Assembly (NCBI RefSeq): GCF_030063365.1
Contig: NZ_JASISY010000007.1
Coordinates: 95,460 to 159,459, forward strand
Direction: 5' to 3'
Length of the DNA: 64,000 nt
DNA from: Cryobacterium sp. PH29-G1
GTDB taxonomy: Bacteria > Actinomycetota > Actinomycetes > Actinomycetales > Microbacteriaceae
The notes below the pieces were generated by a model, which searched no databases, was not told the DNA's origin, and saw only the letters and a program-made list of their open reading frames with translations. The position numbers and the translations under genes are program-made. This document shows positions 37,410 through 46,029 of this stretch, piece after piece (position 1 is the stretch's first letter; each line of letters opens with the position of its first letter).

Positions 37410-38531
37410 ATGGCGGTGGCCCCGCCCGCTGACGGCGCTGCCGGTTCCGACGATGCCGGCTCTGATGACCTGGCCGGCGCCCCCGGCGACATCTGGTGGG
37501 CATCCGCTGACGATGACGAACCGGAGTTCGATGAGTCGAGCGTGCGCGTGCGGGCAGGCCGCAAGGGCAGTAAACCGCGCACGAAGACCCGGCCGGGACA
37601 CGAGAATGCCCTGACCGGGCGCATCCTCTCGGTTGACCGCGGACGCTACACGGTGATGCTCGATGAGAACCTGCCCACCGAGCGCCGCATCACGACCGCC
37701 CGGGCGAGTGAGCTGCGCAAGAAGGCCGTCGTGAACGGCGACCGCGTCGATATCGTCGGCGATACCACCGGTGCTGAGGGCAGCCTGGCCCGTATCGTGC
37801 GCATCGTGCCACGCGACACCCTGTTGCGGCGCAGCGCCGACGACACCGACGCCGTCGAGCGCGTGATCGTCGCCAACGCCGACCAGATGTTGATCGTGGT
37901 CGCGGCGGCCAACCCGGAGCCGCGCATCCGCTTGGTGGATCGGTACCTGGTAGCGGCCTACGACGCCGGGGTGAAGCCCATTCTGTGCATCACCAAAACC
38001 GACCTCGCTGACCCGTCCGAGTTCCTGGCCAATTTCGCCGGACTCGACCTGCCCGTGTTTCAAAGCGGTGAGGGCGGCATGCCGATCGCCGAGATCTCGG
38101 CGGCGCTGATCGGCCACGACACCGTCTTCGTCGGGCATTCCGGGGTCGGCAAATCCACCCTCGTGAACGCGCTCGTGCCGGGCACCAACCGGGCCATCGG
38201 AGTGGTCAACACCGTCACCGGGCGCGGACGCCACACATCCTCGTCAACCGTGTCGCTGCGCCTCGAAACGGATGCCGGCCGCGGCTGGGTTATCGACACT
38301 CCCGGCGTGCGCTCTTTCGGCCTGGGGCACATCAACACCGACAACATCCTCAAGGCGTTCACCGACCTCGCCACGATCGCCGAGCGCTGCCCGCGCGGCT
38401 GCACACACCTGCCCGGATCGCCGGACTGCGCGATCATCGAAGCCGTCGAGGTCGACGAACTCGGTGCCACCGGCCGGGTGCGCCTCGATTCCCTGCAGCG
38501 CCTGCTCGCGACGTTCGCGCCCGCCCGATAA
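37410..38531 (+). CDS. rsgA: Ribosome small-subunit-dependent GTPase A
   Basis: A 373-residue circularly permuted GTPase that aids 30S subunit maturation. An OB-fold N-terminal part (about residues 65-135) precedes the permuted motifs: CITKTDLAD (G4), GHSGVGKSTLVNAL (G1) and DTPGVRSFG (G3). The C-terminal zinc motif is CPRGCTHLPGSPDCAI. The start ATG touches the aroA stop. The N-terminal 40 residues are acidic and low-complexity, which is typical of actinobacterial members. It is followed by palindromic copy C. Confidence 0.94.
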   Translation: MAVAPPADGAAGSDDAGSDDLAGAPGDIWWASADDDEPEFDESSVRVRAGRKGSKPRTKTRPGHENALTGRILSVDRGRYTVMLDENLPTERRITTARASELRKKAVVNGDRVDIVGDTTGAEGSLARIVRIVPRDTLLRRSADDTDAVERVIVANADQMLIVVAAANPEPRIRLVDRYLVAAYDAGVKPILCITKTDLADPSEFLANFAGLDLPVFQSGEGGMPIAEISAALIGHDTVFVGHSGVGKSTLVNALVPGTNRAIGVVNTVTGRGRHTSSSTVSLRLETDAGRGWVIDTPGVRSFGLGHINTDNILKAFTDLATIAERCPRGCTHLPGSPDCAIIEAVEVDELGATGRVRLDSLQRLLATFAPAR

Positions 38532-38537
38532 CGTCAC

Positions 38538-38600
38538 GGTGCGCGGGAGTTGCGCCGGTGCGCGGGAGGCGGAACTCCCGCGCACCGGCGTAGCCCCCGC
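38538..38600. repeat. Dispersed intergenic palindromic element, copy C
   Basis: The stem CGCCGGTGCGCGGGAG (38553-38568), loop GCGGAA and arm CTCCCGCGCACCGGCG (38575-38590) are identical to copy A. The preceding GCGCGGGAGTTG word is also shared. It lies between the rsgA stop and the bcp promoter, so it may also terminate the aroA-rsgA transcript. Confidence 0.85.
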
Positions 38601-38639
38601 GCGATGCGCCGTGGAGCGGCCGCTCGATACGATGGAGGT

Positions 38640-39119
38640 ATGACGGATTCAACGCACCTCGCAGTCGGCGACACAGCCCCCCAGTTCACCCTGACCGACC
38701 AGGACGGGGCATCCGTTTCGCTGGCCGACTTTGCCGGCCACAAGGTCGTCGTGTACTTCTACCCGGCCGCAATGACTCCCGGCTGCACAACCCAGGCCTG
38801 CGACTTTCGCGACAACCTCGGGTCGCTGAAGGCGGCCGGCTACCAGGTACTGGGCCTGTCGAAAGACGCCCCCGCCAAGCTCAAAAAGTTTCAGGAGCAC
38901 GACGCGGTGAATTTTCCGCTGCTCAGCGACACCGACCTCGAGGTGCACCGCGCTTACGGTGCCTGGGGCGAGAAGAACCTGTACGGCAAGATCGTAACCG
39001 GCGTGCTGCGCTCGACCTTCGTGCTCGACGAAGCCGGAAAGATCACCCACGCCCTCTACAACGTCAAGGCCACCGGCCACGTCGCGAGTCTGCGCAAGAA
39101 GCTCGGCATCGACGCCTAG
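38640..39119 (+). CDS. bcp: Thioredoxin-dependent thiol peroxidase, BCP/PrxQ family
   Basis: A 159-residue peroxiredoxin that reduces peroxides. The peroxidatic Cys49 and resolving Cys54 are in PGCTTQACDFRD, the atypical two-cysteine BCP arrangement. FYPAAMTPGC has Ala where many members have KAD/KDD, a minor variant. TACGAT (38628-38633) then GGAGGT immediately precede the ATG, so the start could be leaderless. Confidence 0.93.
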   Translation: MTDSTHLAVGDTAPQFTLTDQDGASVSLADFAGHKVVVYFYPAAMTPGCTTQACDFRDNLGSLKAAGYQVLGLSKDAPAKLKKFQEHDAVNFPLLSDTDLEVHRAYGAWGEKNLYGKIVTGVLRSTFVLDEAGKITHALYNVKATGHVASLRKKLGIDA

Positions 39120-39161
39120 GTTCGGTGCTCTGGAGCGTTGTTCAGAGCCCGCCCAGATCGG

Positions 39162-39611
39162 TCAATCGACGTCGGGCTCGGGTTCGTGACTGGTTGCGGC
39201 GATCACCCGCGGGCTGAAGACCAACACGAGCACGATAATCGACGGCAGCAGCAGGAGCCAACCGATGTCGGGACGGGCATATATGCCCTGAAAACAGCCA
39301 ATGGCAATCATGACCTGCACGAGCTGCCAGGTGACCGCCGCACCTCGAATCCACGGACGCCGGCGCAGCGCACCGACGGTGATCGCGCTCACCCACACGG
39401 CAGCGACCACGGTGAGAGCTACCAGCGCCAGGGATGCGCCGGCCGAATTCGGGGTGGCGACGATCATTTCCAGCACCCACCAGGCGCTGAAGGCCCACAG
39501 GGCAAGTGCTTCGAGCGCGAGTAGAGCGATCATCACTCCCAGCAGCGGGGCGCGACGAAGCGCCCGGAGGTCAATCCAGGCTGGGCGCCCTGCACCAGAG
39601 CCGCTGTTCAC
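39162..39611 (-). CDS. Small four-segment membrane protein, unknown function
   Basis: A 149-residue protein I cannot assign to a named family. Four hydrophobic stretches lie at about residues 22-45, 58-80, 92-108 and 115-135, with a basic cytoplasmic loop (GALRRRPWIRG) and an acidic tail EPEPDVD. It is convergent with bcp and divergent from whiB1. The coding assignment rests on the clear hydrophobic pattern and codon use; the function is unknown. Confidence 0.7.
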   Translation of the reverse strand: MNSGSGAGRPAWIDLRALRRAPLLGVMIALLALEALALWAFSAWWVLEMIVATPNSAGASLALVALTVVAAVWVSAITVGALRRRPWIRGAAVTWQLVQVMIAIGCFQGIYARPDIGWLLLLPSIIVLVLVFSPRVIAATSHEPEPDVD

Positions 39612-39680
39612 AGCGAAAAGCCATACAAAACTATTGATTTGATACCTCTATTATGGGACGATATTTGAGGCCCGGTTGAC

Positions 39681-39698
39681 GCTCACAGGGACGTGAGC
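39681..39698. promoter_or_regulatory. Inverted repeat GCTCAC-N6-GTGAGC in the whiB1 leader region
   Basis: A 6-6-6 palindrome overlaps a TTGACG hexamer (39676-39681), 107 bases before the whiB1 start. In mycobacteria, whiB1 is controlled by cAMP-responsive regulators, but this sequence is not a match to the TGTGA-N6-TCACA site. It is a weak candidate operator. Confidence 0.35.
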
Positions 39699-39804
39699 TG
39701 TTTCAACGCGGTTATCGCGCAGATTCCACTTTCCTGCAACCGGCCATCACCCCTGCAACTCTGGCCAAACGGCCGTGCACCCATGTAATAAAAGGAGCAT
39801 CCCT

Positions 39805-40053
39805 ATGGACTGGCGCGATAAAGCTGCCTGCCTCACCGCCGACCCGGAACTTTTCTTCCCGGTTGGTAACACTGGACCCGCAGTGGACCAGATCGAAAAG
39901 GCAAAGTCGGTGTGCGCCCGATGCAACGTCACCGAAGTGTGCCTGCAGTATGCACTTGAGACCGGTCAGGACTCGGGAGTCTGGGGCGGCCTCAGCGAAG
40001 ACGAGCGCCGTGCGCTCAAGCGCCGCGCCGCACGCGCGCGCCGCGCCTCCTAG
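39805..40053 (+). CDS. whiB1: WhiB-family iron-sulfur regulator, WhiB1-like
   Basis: An 82-residue Wbl protein. Four cluster cysteines are at 9, 37, 40 and 46, the turn GVWGG is at 58-62 and a basic tail follows. The start MDWRDKAAC and the ELFFPVGNTGPA segment match WhiB1. Such proteins hold a [4Fe-4S] cluster, bind the primary sigma factor and respond to nitric oxide. AAAGGAG before the ATG at 39805 supports the start. It is convergent with pdtaS, the same pairing as in M. tuberculosis. Confidence 0.93.
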   Translation: MDWRDKAACLTADPELFFPVGNTGPAVDQIEKAKSVCARCNVTEVCLQYALETGQDSGVWGGLSEDERRALKRRAARARRAS

Positions 40054-40071
40054 CGAGCCGGCACTCAGAAC

Positions 40072-40120
40072 GCGAGCCTACGGCCATCCGAAACATCGGA
40101 GGCCGCGGGCTCGCTTTTTT
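40072..40120 (+). terminator. Rho-independent terminator of whiB1
   Basis: An outer stem GCGAGCC (40072-40078) and GGCTCGC (40108-40114) plus inner GGCC and TCCG pairings form a long hairpin, followed by six T residues (40115-40120). This is the clearest classical terminator here. Confidence 0.9.
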
Positions 40121-40173
40121 GTGCGCTGTCGACCGCGTGCGCCCGAGCATCCGCTCACGGGCCCACCTTGTGC

Positions 40174-40205
40174 AACTGGGCCCATGATCTAGCATGGGCC
40201 CAGTT
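40174..40205. terminator. Perfect 13-bp hairpin between convergent whiB1 and pdtaS
   Basis: AACTGGGCCCATG (40174-40186) and CATGGGCCCAGTT (40193-40205) pair around the loop ATCTAG. It lies 40 bp past the pdtaS stop on the minus strand and can end transcription from that side. Confidence 0.8.
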
Positions 40206-40245
40206 TCCGGGCCCGGGCCCGGGTAGGTACACAGGAGCGTGGGGG

Positions 40246-41739
40246 CTAGCCCTCCTGCATGAAGCGCAGAGGGATCTCGATTGTGACCTCGGTGCCGCTG
40301 CCCATCATTGTGTGCCAATCGATGGTGCCACCGAGCTCACCCTGGATAAGGGTGCGCACGATCTGCGTGCCCAGACCGGAGCCCACCTTGCCTTCCGGCA
40401 GGCCAGCACCCGTGTCACGCACCATAACGGTGAGGGTCTCATCGCTGCGCTGCGCCTCGATCGACACTTCGCCCTCACGCCCGGCGAGGCCGTGCTCGAC
40501 CGCGTTGGTGACGAGTTCGGTCAGCACGAGCGCGAGCGGCGTGGCATAGGCGCTCGGCAGAGTGCCAAAGCTGCCGGAGGACTTCGGGTGCACCGTCGTG
40601 TTGTGAGCGGATGCGACTTCCACCGTCAACAGCAGCACCCGTTCGAAGACGGCATCGAAGTCGACGATCTGACTCAGCCCCTCCGACAGGGTGTCGTGCA
40701 CGACGGCAATGGCCGCGACGCGTCTCATCGCCTGGGTCAGCGCCTCGCGTGCCCGGTCAGACTGGGTGCGCCGCGCCTGGATACGCAGCAGCGATGCCAC
40801 GGTTTGCAGGTTGTTCTTCACCCGGTGGTGAATCTCCCGGATGGTGGCATCCTTGGTGATCAGTTCACGTTCCTGGTGGCGCAGCTCGGTGACGTCACGC
40901 GAGAGAATGATCGCGCCCACCCGTTCGCCGCGGTTGCGAATGGGAATCGCGCGCAGCGACACCGTCACGCCGCGCGCCTCGATGTCGGTGCGCCACGGCG
41001 CCCGTCCGGTGACGACGAGGGGCAAGGACTCATCGACGACGGCGCTGCCGGTGAGCAGGCTCGTGGTGACCTCGGCGAGCGACTCCCCCTCCAGTTCCTC
41101 GGCGAACCCCATGCGGTTGAAGGCGGAGAGCGCATTGGGGCTGGCGAACGTCGTCAGGCCGTCGGCGTCGAGCCGCAGCAGGCCGTCCGAGGCGCGCGGC
41201 GCACCGCGGCGCGGCCCCGTCGGGGCGCCGAGGTCGGGAAAGTCCCCCGAGGCGATCATGGCGAACAGGTCGTTGGCGCAGTCGTTGAAGGTGAGTTCCT
41301 GACGGCTCGGCGTGCGCGCCTCACTCAGGTTGGTGTGCCGGGTGAGCACCGCCACCGGGGCATCCGTCACCTCGGAACCGGTCGTACTCAGCCGGCGCAG
41401 CACCGGAATGGCCCGCACCCGGGTGGGAGTTTCCTCGTACCAGTCGGGGGCGGTGGTGTCGACGATTTTGGCCGTCTCGAAAGCCTCGGTGACCTGATTG
41501 CGCCATTCGGCCTTGATCGGCTGGCCCACGAAGTCACGATAGAACAGGGTGGCGGCACTCGACGGGCGTGCATGCGCGACCGCGACGAAGCTGTCGGAAG
41601 TTGTGGGTACCCACACGACGATGTCCGCGAAAGCGAGGTCGGCCAGTAGCTGGCCGTCCGCGACGAGCATGTGCAGCCAGTCCACGTCTTCCGCGCTGCT
41701 GCGGCCCTGGGCAAGTACGAGATCACTGAGAGTCGACAC
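40246..41739 (-). CDS. pdtaS: Cytoplasmic sensor histidine kinase PdtaS
   Basis: A soluble kinase of about 497 residues. An N-terminal GAF-like domain (about 1-150), a PAS domain (about 185-285), a HisKA_2 helix with its histidine in EIHHRVKNNLQTVASLLRI near residue 304, and a C-terminal ATPase domain with DTGAGLPEGKVGSGLGTQIV are seen. The regulator PdtaR, an ANTAR antiterminator, is not in this window. The GTG at 41739 has TAGGCT 7 bases upstream (41747-41752, minus strand), consistent with leaderless initiation; a longer frame to 41826 has no family match and is rejected. Confidence 0.9.
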   Translation of the reverse strand: MSTLSDLVLAQGRSSAEDVDWLHMLVADGQLLADLAFADIVVWVPTTSDSFVAVAHARPSSAATLFYRDFVGQPIKAEWRNQVTEAFETAKIVDTTAPDWYEETPTRVRAIPVLRRLSTTGSEVTDAPVAVLTRHTNLSEARTPSRQELTFNDCANDLFAMIASGDFPDLGAPTGPRRGAPRASDGLLRLDADGLTTFASPNALSAFNRMGFAEELEGESLAEVTTSLLTGSAVVDESLPLVVTGRAPWRTDIEARGVTVSLRAIPIRNRGERVGAIILSRDVTELRHQERELITKDATIREIHHRVKNNLQTVASLLRIQARRTQSDRAREALTQAMRRVAAIAVVHDTLSEGLSQIVDFDAVFERVLLLTVEVASAHNTTVHPKSSGSFGTLPSAYATPLALVLTELVTNAVEHGLAGREGEVSIEAQRSDETLTVMVRDTGAGLPEGKVGSGLGTQIVRTLIQGELGGTIDWHTMMGSGTEVTIEIPLRFMQEG

Positions 41740-41816
41740 CCTCACTAGCCTAGATCCCCACGCGCCCCCGCGATGCACTCTGCCGTGTCGGTCTGCGATG
41801 GGTCCATGATGTAGAT

Positions 41817-42281
41817 ATGCACACAAACGTGGCGAAAACGAACCGCACCCTGATCGTCATCCTCGGCATCATCGGCGTCCTCGTATTGGTCGCCCTAGCG
41901 GTGGTCTTCACCCGGGGGGCACCACAGACATTGGATCCGAGCACTCCGGAGGGCGTGGTGCAAGCCTATTCTCTGGCCGTGATCGACGGGGATGAAGCCG
42001 CCGCCGCCACGCACCTTTCCGCAGAAGCCACCGTGGGCTGCAGCCCCGTCGATCACGGGTCGACCAATAATCTTCGCGTCGTTTTGGTCTCGACGACGGT
42101 GCGACCGAACTCGGCCGACGTCGTTGTGTCGCTGGTGACCTCGTACAACGACGGCCCCTTCGGCGCCTCCGAGTATGAGAACGAGAGTAACTTCGACCTG
42201 GTCAAAGTCGACGGCGAGTGGCTGATCACGAAGGCACCGTGGGAACTCTCCGTCTGCCCGAACCCGAGGGGAACGAAATGA
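41817..42281 (+). CDS. Membrane-anchored small protein of DUF4878-like type
   Basis: A 154-residue protein with one N-terminal membrane anchor (about residues 11-33) and an extracytoplasmic domain with an NTF2-like/DUF4878 pattern: PEGVVQAYSLAVIDGDEAAA at the start and FDLVKVDGEWLITKAPWEL near the end. The two cysteines (GCSP and VCPN) may form a disulfide outside the cell. Its function is unknown. The stop overlaps the next start (ATGA), so it is probably a partner of the large membrane protein after it. Confidence 0.72.
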   Translation: MHTNVAKTNRTLIVILGIIGVLVLVALAVVFTRGAPQTLDPSTPEGVVQAYSLAVIDGDEAAAATHLSAEATVGCSPVDHGSTNNLRVVLVSTTVRPNSADVVVSLVTSYNDGPFGASEYENESNFDLVKVDGEWLITKAPWELSVCPNPRGTK

Positions 42282-44017
42282 TGGCCTCCCTGACGGGCAT
42301 CGCGCTGATCGTTCTGCTGGCGATCGGCATCGCTGGCACCGTCATCGCGGTGCGCCGCTCCTCCGGCCAGGCAAGCAGCACCGGAACACCGACCGCACGC
42401 CGGGTCGTGGTGTACGTTTTGCTGTTCGCGCTGGTAGTCATTGCCGCGATCGGTCTGAGCGGGCTTCTCGGGCGACTGATCGATGCCGGCACGCTCCCCT
42501 CCGGCTCGAGCCTGGCGGGAAGCGACGTCTCGGGTCTGGCACGCTCACTCGCGTTCAGCCTCGTCGCCGGCCCGTTCGCCGTGGTGCTCTGGTGGGGCCT
42601 CTGGCGACGGTTGGCCGGCGTGGAGCGCGCATCGCTGGCCTGGGGACTGTATCTGGCCGGAATGCAGACCGTCGCCCTCATCACGGCGACCTCCGCCCTG
42701 CTCACAACCGTCGCAGCGCTGGTGCGCAGCGACTGGCAGCCGCGCACCTTCGCCATCGCGCTGGTCTGGGCTCTGGTCTGGGCCTGGCACCGGTGGATGG
42801 CGCGGCATCAGTTGAAGAGTCCCACCCAGCTGGCCAGCGTCGCGCCGCTTCTCACCTCAACCTTCGGCCTGCTGATCGGAGCGGTCGGGGCCGTGACCGC
42901 GCTCGCTTCCCTGATTGATGCGGCCGTGGACGTTACGCTGGGGTCGATCACCGTTGGGGAACCGTGGTGGCACCTGCCCCTGCAGTCCGCAATCTGGCTG
43001 CTCGGTGGCGCCCTGATCTGGTGGTGGCAATGGATGGTCGAGCAGGCGCAACGAATGAGCGGCGTGCTGGCGGATCTCGTGTTGATCGTGGTCGGAATCG
43101 CCGCGGCCGCCGCCGCCACGTTGGGCGGAACGGGCACGGTCATCTTCGTGCTGCTGCGGCTGGCCTTCGCCCGCGAGAATAATTCCCTGACAGACATTCT
43201 GGGTGCGCTGGGCACCGCCAGCGCGACGGCGCTCGTGGGCGCAGTGGTCTGGGCCTACCATCACGGCCTGATCCGCCAACGCACGCCGCTGGTCTCGCTG
43301 GCAGCCACGCTCGTCGTCTCGGGACTCGGACTGGTGGCCGCGGCGACCGGGCTGGGCATCGTGGTGAATTCGCTGCTGGCCGGCCTGACCCCGGTCCTGA
43401 TCGGCTCCGACCCGCGCTCGCTACTGCTGGGGGGTCTCAGCGCGGCGGTGGTGGGCGGTCCGCTCTGGTGGGCGGTCTGGAAACCACTCCGAGCGGTTGA
43501 TCCGGTGTCCGCCGGCGTGACCGGTCGACGGATCTACCTCATTCTCATTTTCGGAATCAGTGCCGTCGTGGCGATCATCACCCTGCTCGTGATCGGCTAT
43601 CGCGTCTTCGAGTTCGCCCTCGACGATCTGAGCCGCGAAAGCCTGCTCGACCGGGTGCGCGCGCCGCTCGGGCTGCTCGTTGCCACCGGTCTCGCCGCCG
43701 GCTACCATTTCTCGGTTTGGAAACGAGATAGAGCGGCGTCGAGCACCCTCGAACCGCCAGCCCAAACCATCGACCGGGTGATCCTCGTCACACCGGGTGA
43801 TTCCCGCGTGCTCCGCGCCGCCATCGCCGACCTCACCGGGGCCGCGGTGACCGTGTGGCTACGAGCGCCCACCGCTGGCGCCCAGGGCGATTTCGCGGCG
43901 GATTCGGTGCCATCGGCGGAGCGGATCGCCGCGGCACTCGCCGGTGTCACCGGAGCGCGCGTGCTCGTCGTGCTGGGCGCCGACGAGCGCATCGAGGTGA
44001 TTCCCCTACAGGAATAG
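42278..44017 (+). CDS. Large polytopic membrane protein with DUF5671-like repeats
   Basis: A 579-residue protein with about 15 hydrophobic segments. The unit of a WxxxR pattern then a hydrophobic pair recurs (WWGLWRRLAGVERASLAW, WWQWMVEQAQ, WAYHHGLI, WWAVWKPL), as in DUF5671 proteins. The last 90 residues form a soluble domain (VILVTPGDSRVLRAAIADLT). The ATG at 42278 overlaps the previous stop. The function is unknown. It is convergent with the CpaE-like gene, 34 bp away. Confidence 0.72.
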   Translation: MMASLTGIALIVLLAIGIAGTVIAVRRSSGQASSTGTPTARRVVVYVLLFALVVIAAIGLSGLLGRLIDAGTLPSGSSLAGSDVSGLARSLAFSLVAGPFAVVLWWGLWRRLAGVERASLAWGLYLAGMQTVALITATSALLTTVAALVRSDWQPRTFAIALVWALVWAWHRWMARHQLKSPTQLASVAPLLTSTFGLLIGAVGAVTALASLIDAAVDVTLGSITVGEPWWHLPLQSAIWLLGGALIWWWQWMVEQAQRMSGVLADLVLIVVGIAAAAAATLGGTGTVIFVLLRLAFARENNSLTDILGALGTASATALVGAVVWAYHHGLIRQRTPLVSLAATLVVSGLGLVAAATGLGIVVNSLLAGLTPVLIGSDPRSLLLGGLSAAVVGGPLWWAVWKPLRAVDPVSAGVTGRRIYLILIFGISAVVAIITLLVIGYRVFEFALDDLSRESLLDRVRAPLGLLVATGLAAGYHFSVWKRDRAASSTLEPPAQTIDRVILVTPGDSRVLRAAIADLTGAAVTVWLRAPTAGAQGDFAADSVPSAERIAAALAGVTGARVLVVLGADERIEVIPLQE

Positions 44018-44051
44018 GCAGTCGCTATTTCGCCCCAGCCCACCCCGCCGT

Positions 44052-45308
44052 TCAGAGAGCTGGTGCCGGTTTGCGCCGCCAGCCCAGCGCACGCTTTGGA
44101 CGCGTGGCGGGTTCCGGAACGGGGAGAAGCACGGTATCCACAAAGCGACGGATGCTGGCGCGAGCGGGGGACCTCGGGCTGGCGTCCCGCAGGGTGCGCC
44201 CCGTCAACACCGCAGCATCCAGAGCGCCTTGGTCGTGCGGCACCAGAATGGGCGACTCGATACCGCCGAAGCGCAACAGCATGGCCGCCACCTGCCCGCG
44301 GGGATTGAGCCCGACCGCGCTGGCCCGCACCTGATTCATCACGACGCTGATCGTGCTGCCCGCCGTGACCTCGGTGAGATCACCCCAGGCGCGCAGAAAC
44401 CGGGCCATCCCGACCGGGTCGGCGAGCCCACAGGCAACGACGTGATCGGCCACCCGCAGGGCGGTGACGGTGGCCGCGTTGCGCCGAGGTGCCAGAACAT
44501 CGCTGGTCAGTTCCTCGTCGCTCTCCAGGTTGAACCCCGTGTCCACCACCACGTAATCCACCCAGTGCCGCAACACGTCGATGGTGCGCGTGACGCGCTC
44601 GGTCGACAATTCCGGCCATCGCGACGGCCGCCCCAGACCGGTGAGCACCCAGAACGCGCCTTTCGGCGAGTTGTAGCGTTGCGCGATCCTTTCGAGTTCC
44701 GATTGGTTCAAGCTGTCACTCCCGGCCAGCCGGCACGCGGCCGCGAAGCCGGGTGCTTCGTCGAGCATGCCCAGGCTCGGCGCGATGGACGCGCTGTACG
44801 TATCGACGTCGGCCAACGCCACGGTGTGGCCGGCTGCGGCGATTTCCGCCGCAATGTTGATGGCGAGCGTGGTGCGCCCCGGAGCGCCGGACGGGCCCCA
44901 GACCGCGATCACCGACCCGGTATTCAGCGCTCCCCCAGTGAAGTGCCGCTCCCCCACGCGCAACGGAACCACGACCCCCGACACGAGCAACTGCTCGATT
45001 TGCGACCAGCCACAGGGGATCGCGACCGTTTCGTATAGGCCGAGCGTGGCAGCGTGCCGCTGCTCCTGTTCCGACGCGGTGAGGGCGACCACCCGGATTC
45101 CACGTTCGTCGCACGCGGCGATCAGCTGGCCGGTCAGGGATTCTTTCCGGCCGCTGACCACCACGACGTGCGGTTGCCCGTGCGCCAGCGTCTCCAAAAA
45201 TTCTCGGGCACTATCCACGCGCGTGACCACGCTGTGCCCACAATCGATGATGTCGGCCAGCATGCGCTGCTCGGTTGCACGGTCGAGTACGAGCGCGAGG
45301 CGAGCCAT
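44052..45308 (-). CDS. CpaE/TadZ-like ATPase with receiver-like N-terminal domain
   Basis: A 418-residue protein. The N-terminal 120 residues resemble a degenerate receiver (MARLALVLDRATEQRMLADI, VVVVSGRKES). The C-terminal domain is MinD/ParA-like, with the loop WGPSGAPGRTTLAIN near residue 140, where Arg stands at the usual lysine, and ALADVDTYSASIAPSLGM after it. TadZ/CpaE proteins place pilus machinery at the cell pole. No pilin, secretin or other tad gene is in the window, so the partner machine is unknown. The ATG overlaps the stop of the SAF gene by one base. Confidence 0.8.
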   Translation of the reverse strand: MARLALVLDRATEQRMLADIIDCGHSVVTRVDSAREFLETLAHGQPHVVVVSGRKESLTGQLIAACDERGIRVVALTASEQEQRHAATLGLYETVAIPCGWSQIEQLLVSGVVVPLRVGERHFTGGALNTGSVIAVWGPSGAPGRTTLAINIAAEIAAAGHTVALADVDTYSASIAPSLGMLDEAPGFAAACRLAGSDSLNQSELERIAQRYNSPKGAFWVLTGLGRPSRWPELSTERVTRTIDVLRHWVDYVVVDTGFNLESDEELTSDVLAPRRNAATVTALRVADHVVACGLADPVGMARFLRAWGDLTEVTAGSTISVVMNQVRASAVGLNPRGQVAAMLLRFGGIESPILVPHDQGALDAAVLTGRTLRDASPRSPARASIRRFVDTVLLPVPEPATRPKRALGWRRKPAPAL

Positions 45309-45943
45309 TACGGCTCCACCGGGGTGTTCACGGGCACGATCGCGAGCGCATCACCGTTCATGATCGCTTCGAGTACCGCGCCCACGGCTGCCTTGGGCAC
45401 GAGCATCTCCACGGATTGGCCGTTGTCGGCGGCAATGATGCCGGTCGGTTCGACGATTCGCACCACCGCTGCCTGACCCACCAGAATCGTCGGCGGTGCG
45501 TATTCACTCGGCCCGGTAGCGCGCGCCGACCAGATATCGACAATGGAACCTGCCGCAATCGATGCGGCCAGTCGGCCCGGAACATCCACGACGACGCTGG
45601 TCAGGTTCTGCCCCGATGATTCCCCGACCGCTGACCGGGCCACCAGCTCCCCGGCCAAAATGGTCTGGGTGACCAGCAGGTCTCGCTTCAGTTCGGGCGC
45701 GGGCACCAGGTACAGCTCGGCGGTACCGCCGAGCTGTACCCGGGTCTCGATGAGATCGGCGGCGGTGAGCGGGTCGCCGACCGCCAGCGTGTGCCGGGCG
45801 GTGTACACGGCCGAGGTCTGATCGCTGCCGGCGACAATCGCGGCGACCCCGGTGATCGAGGCGACAACGAGGACGAGGCCGATAACGAACCGCGGGTCCA
45901 CCCAGAATCGGCGGCGTGTGCGTGTGGGGCGGGCTGTTTTCAT
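45308..45943 (-). CDS. SAF-domain membrane-anchored protein, CpaB/RcpC-like
   Basis: A 211-residue protein: a basic N-terminus (MKTARPTRTRRRFWVD), one membrane segment (about 19-40), then a SAF domain (about 47-110, with ARHTLAVGDPLTAADLIETR) and a second beta domain. SAF proteins of the CpaB type act in tad/Flp pilus assembly. It is followed immediately by the CpaE-like gene. Without pilin or secretin genes nearby, its role here is inferred only by family. Confidence 0.8.
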   Translation of the reverse strand: MKTARPTRTRRRFWVDPRFVIGLVLVVASITGVAAIVAGSDQTSAVYTARHTLAVGDPLTAADLIETRVQLGGTAELYLVPAPELKRDLLVTQTILAGELVARSAVGESSGQNLTSVVVDVPGRLAASIAAGSIVDIWSARATGPSEYAPPTILVGQAAVVRIVEPTGIIAADNGQSVEMLVPKAAVGAVLEAIMNGDALAIVPVNTPVEP

Positions 45944-46019
45944 CCGGTACCTCGCTTGGTCTGGGTCGCTTCGTCTGAATGGTTTCTATCGTGGCTGGAT
46001 ATGCACGATCGGGAAAAAG

Positions 46020-46028
46020 TTATGCACA
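46020..46028 (+). other. TTATGCACA, DnaA-box-like site
   Basis: The 9-mer matches TTATNCACA, the relaxed DnaA-box consensus, in GTTATGCACAGC. It lies just past the stop of the gene at 46030. A second copy in the same orientation lies at 46758-46766, beyond the other end of that gene. No AT-rich origin region is here, so this is weak. Confidence 0.3.
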
Positions 46029-46029
46029 G

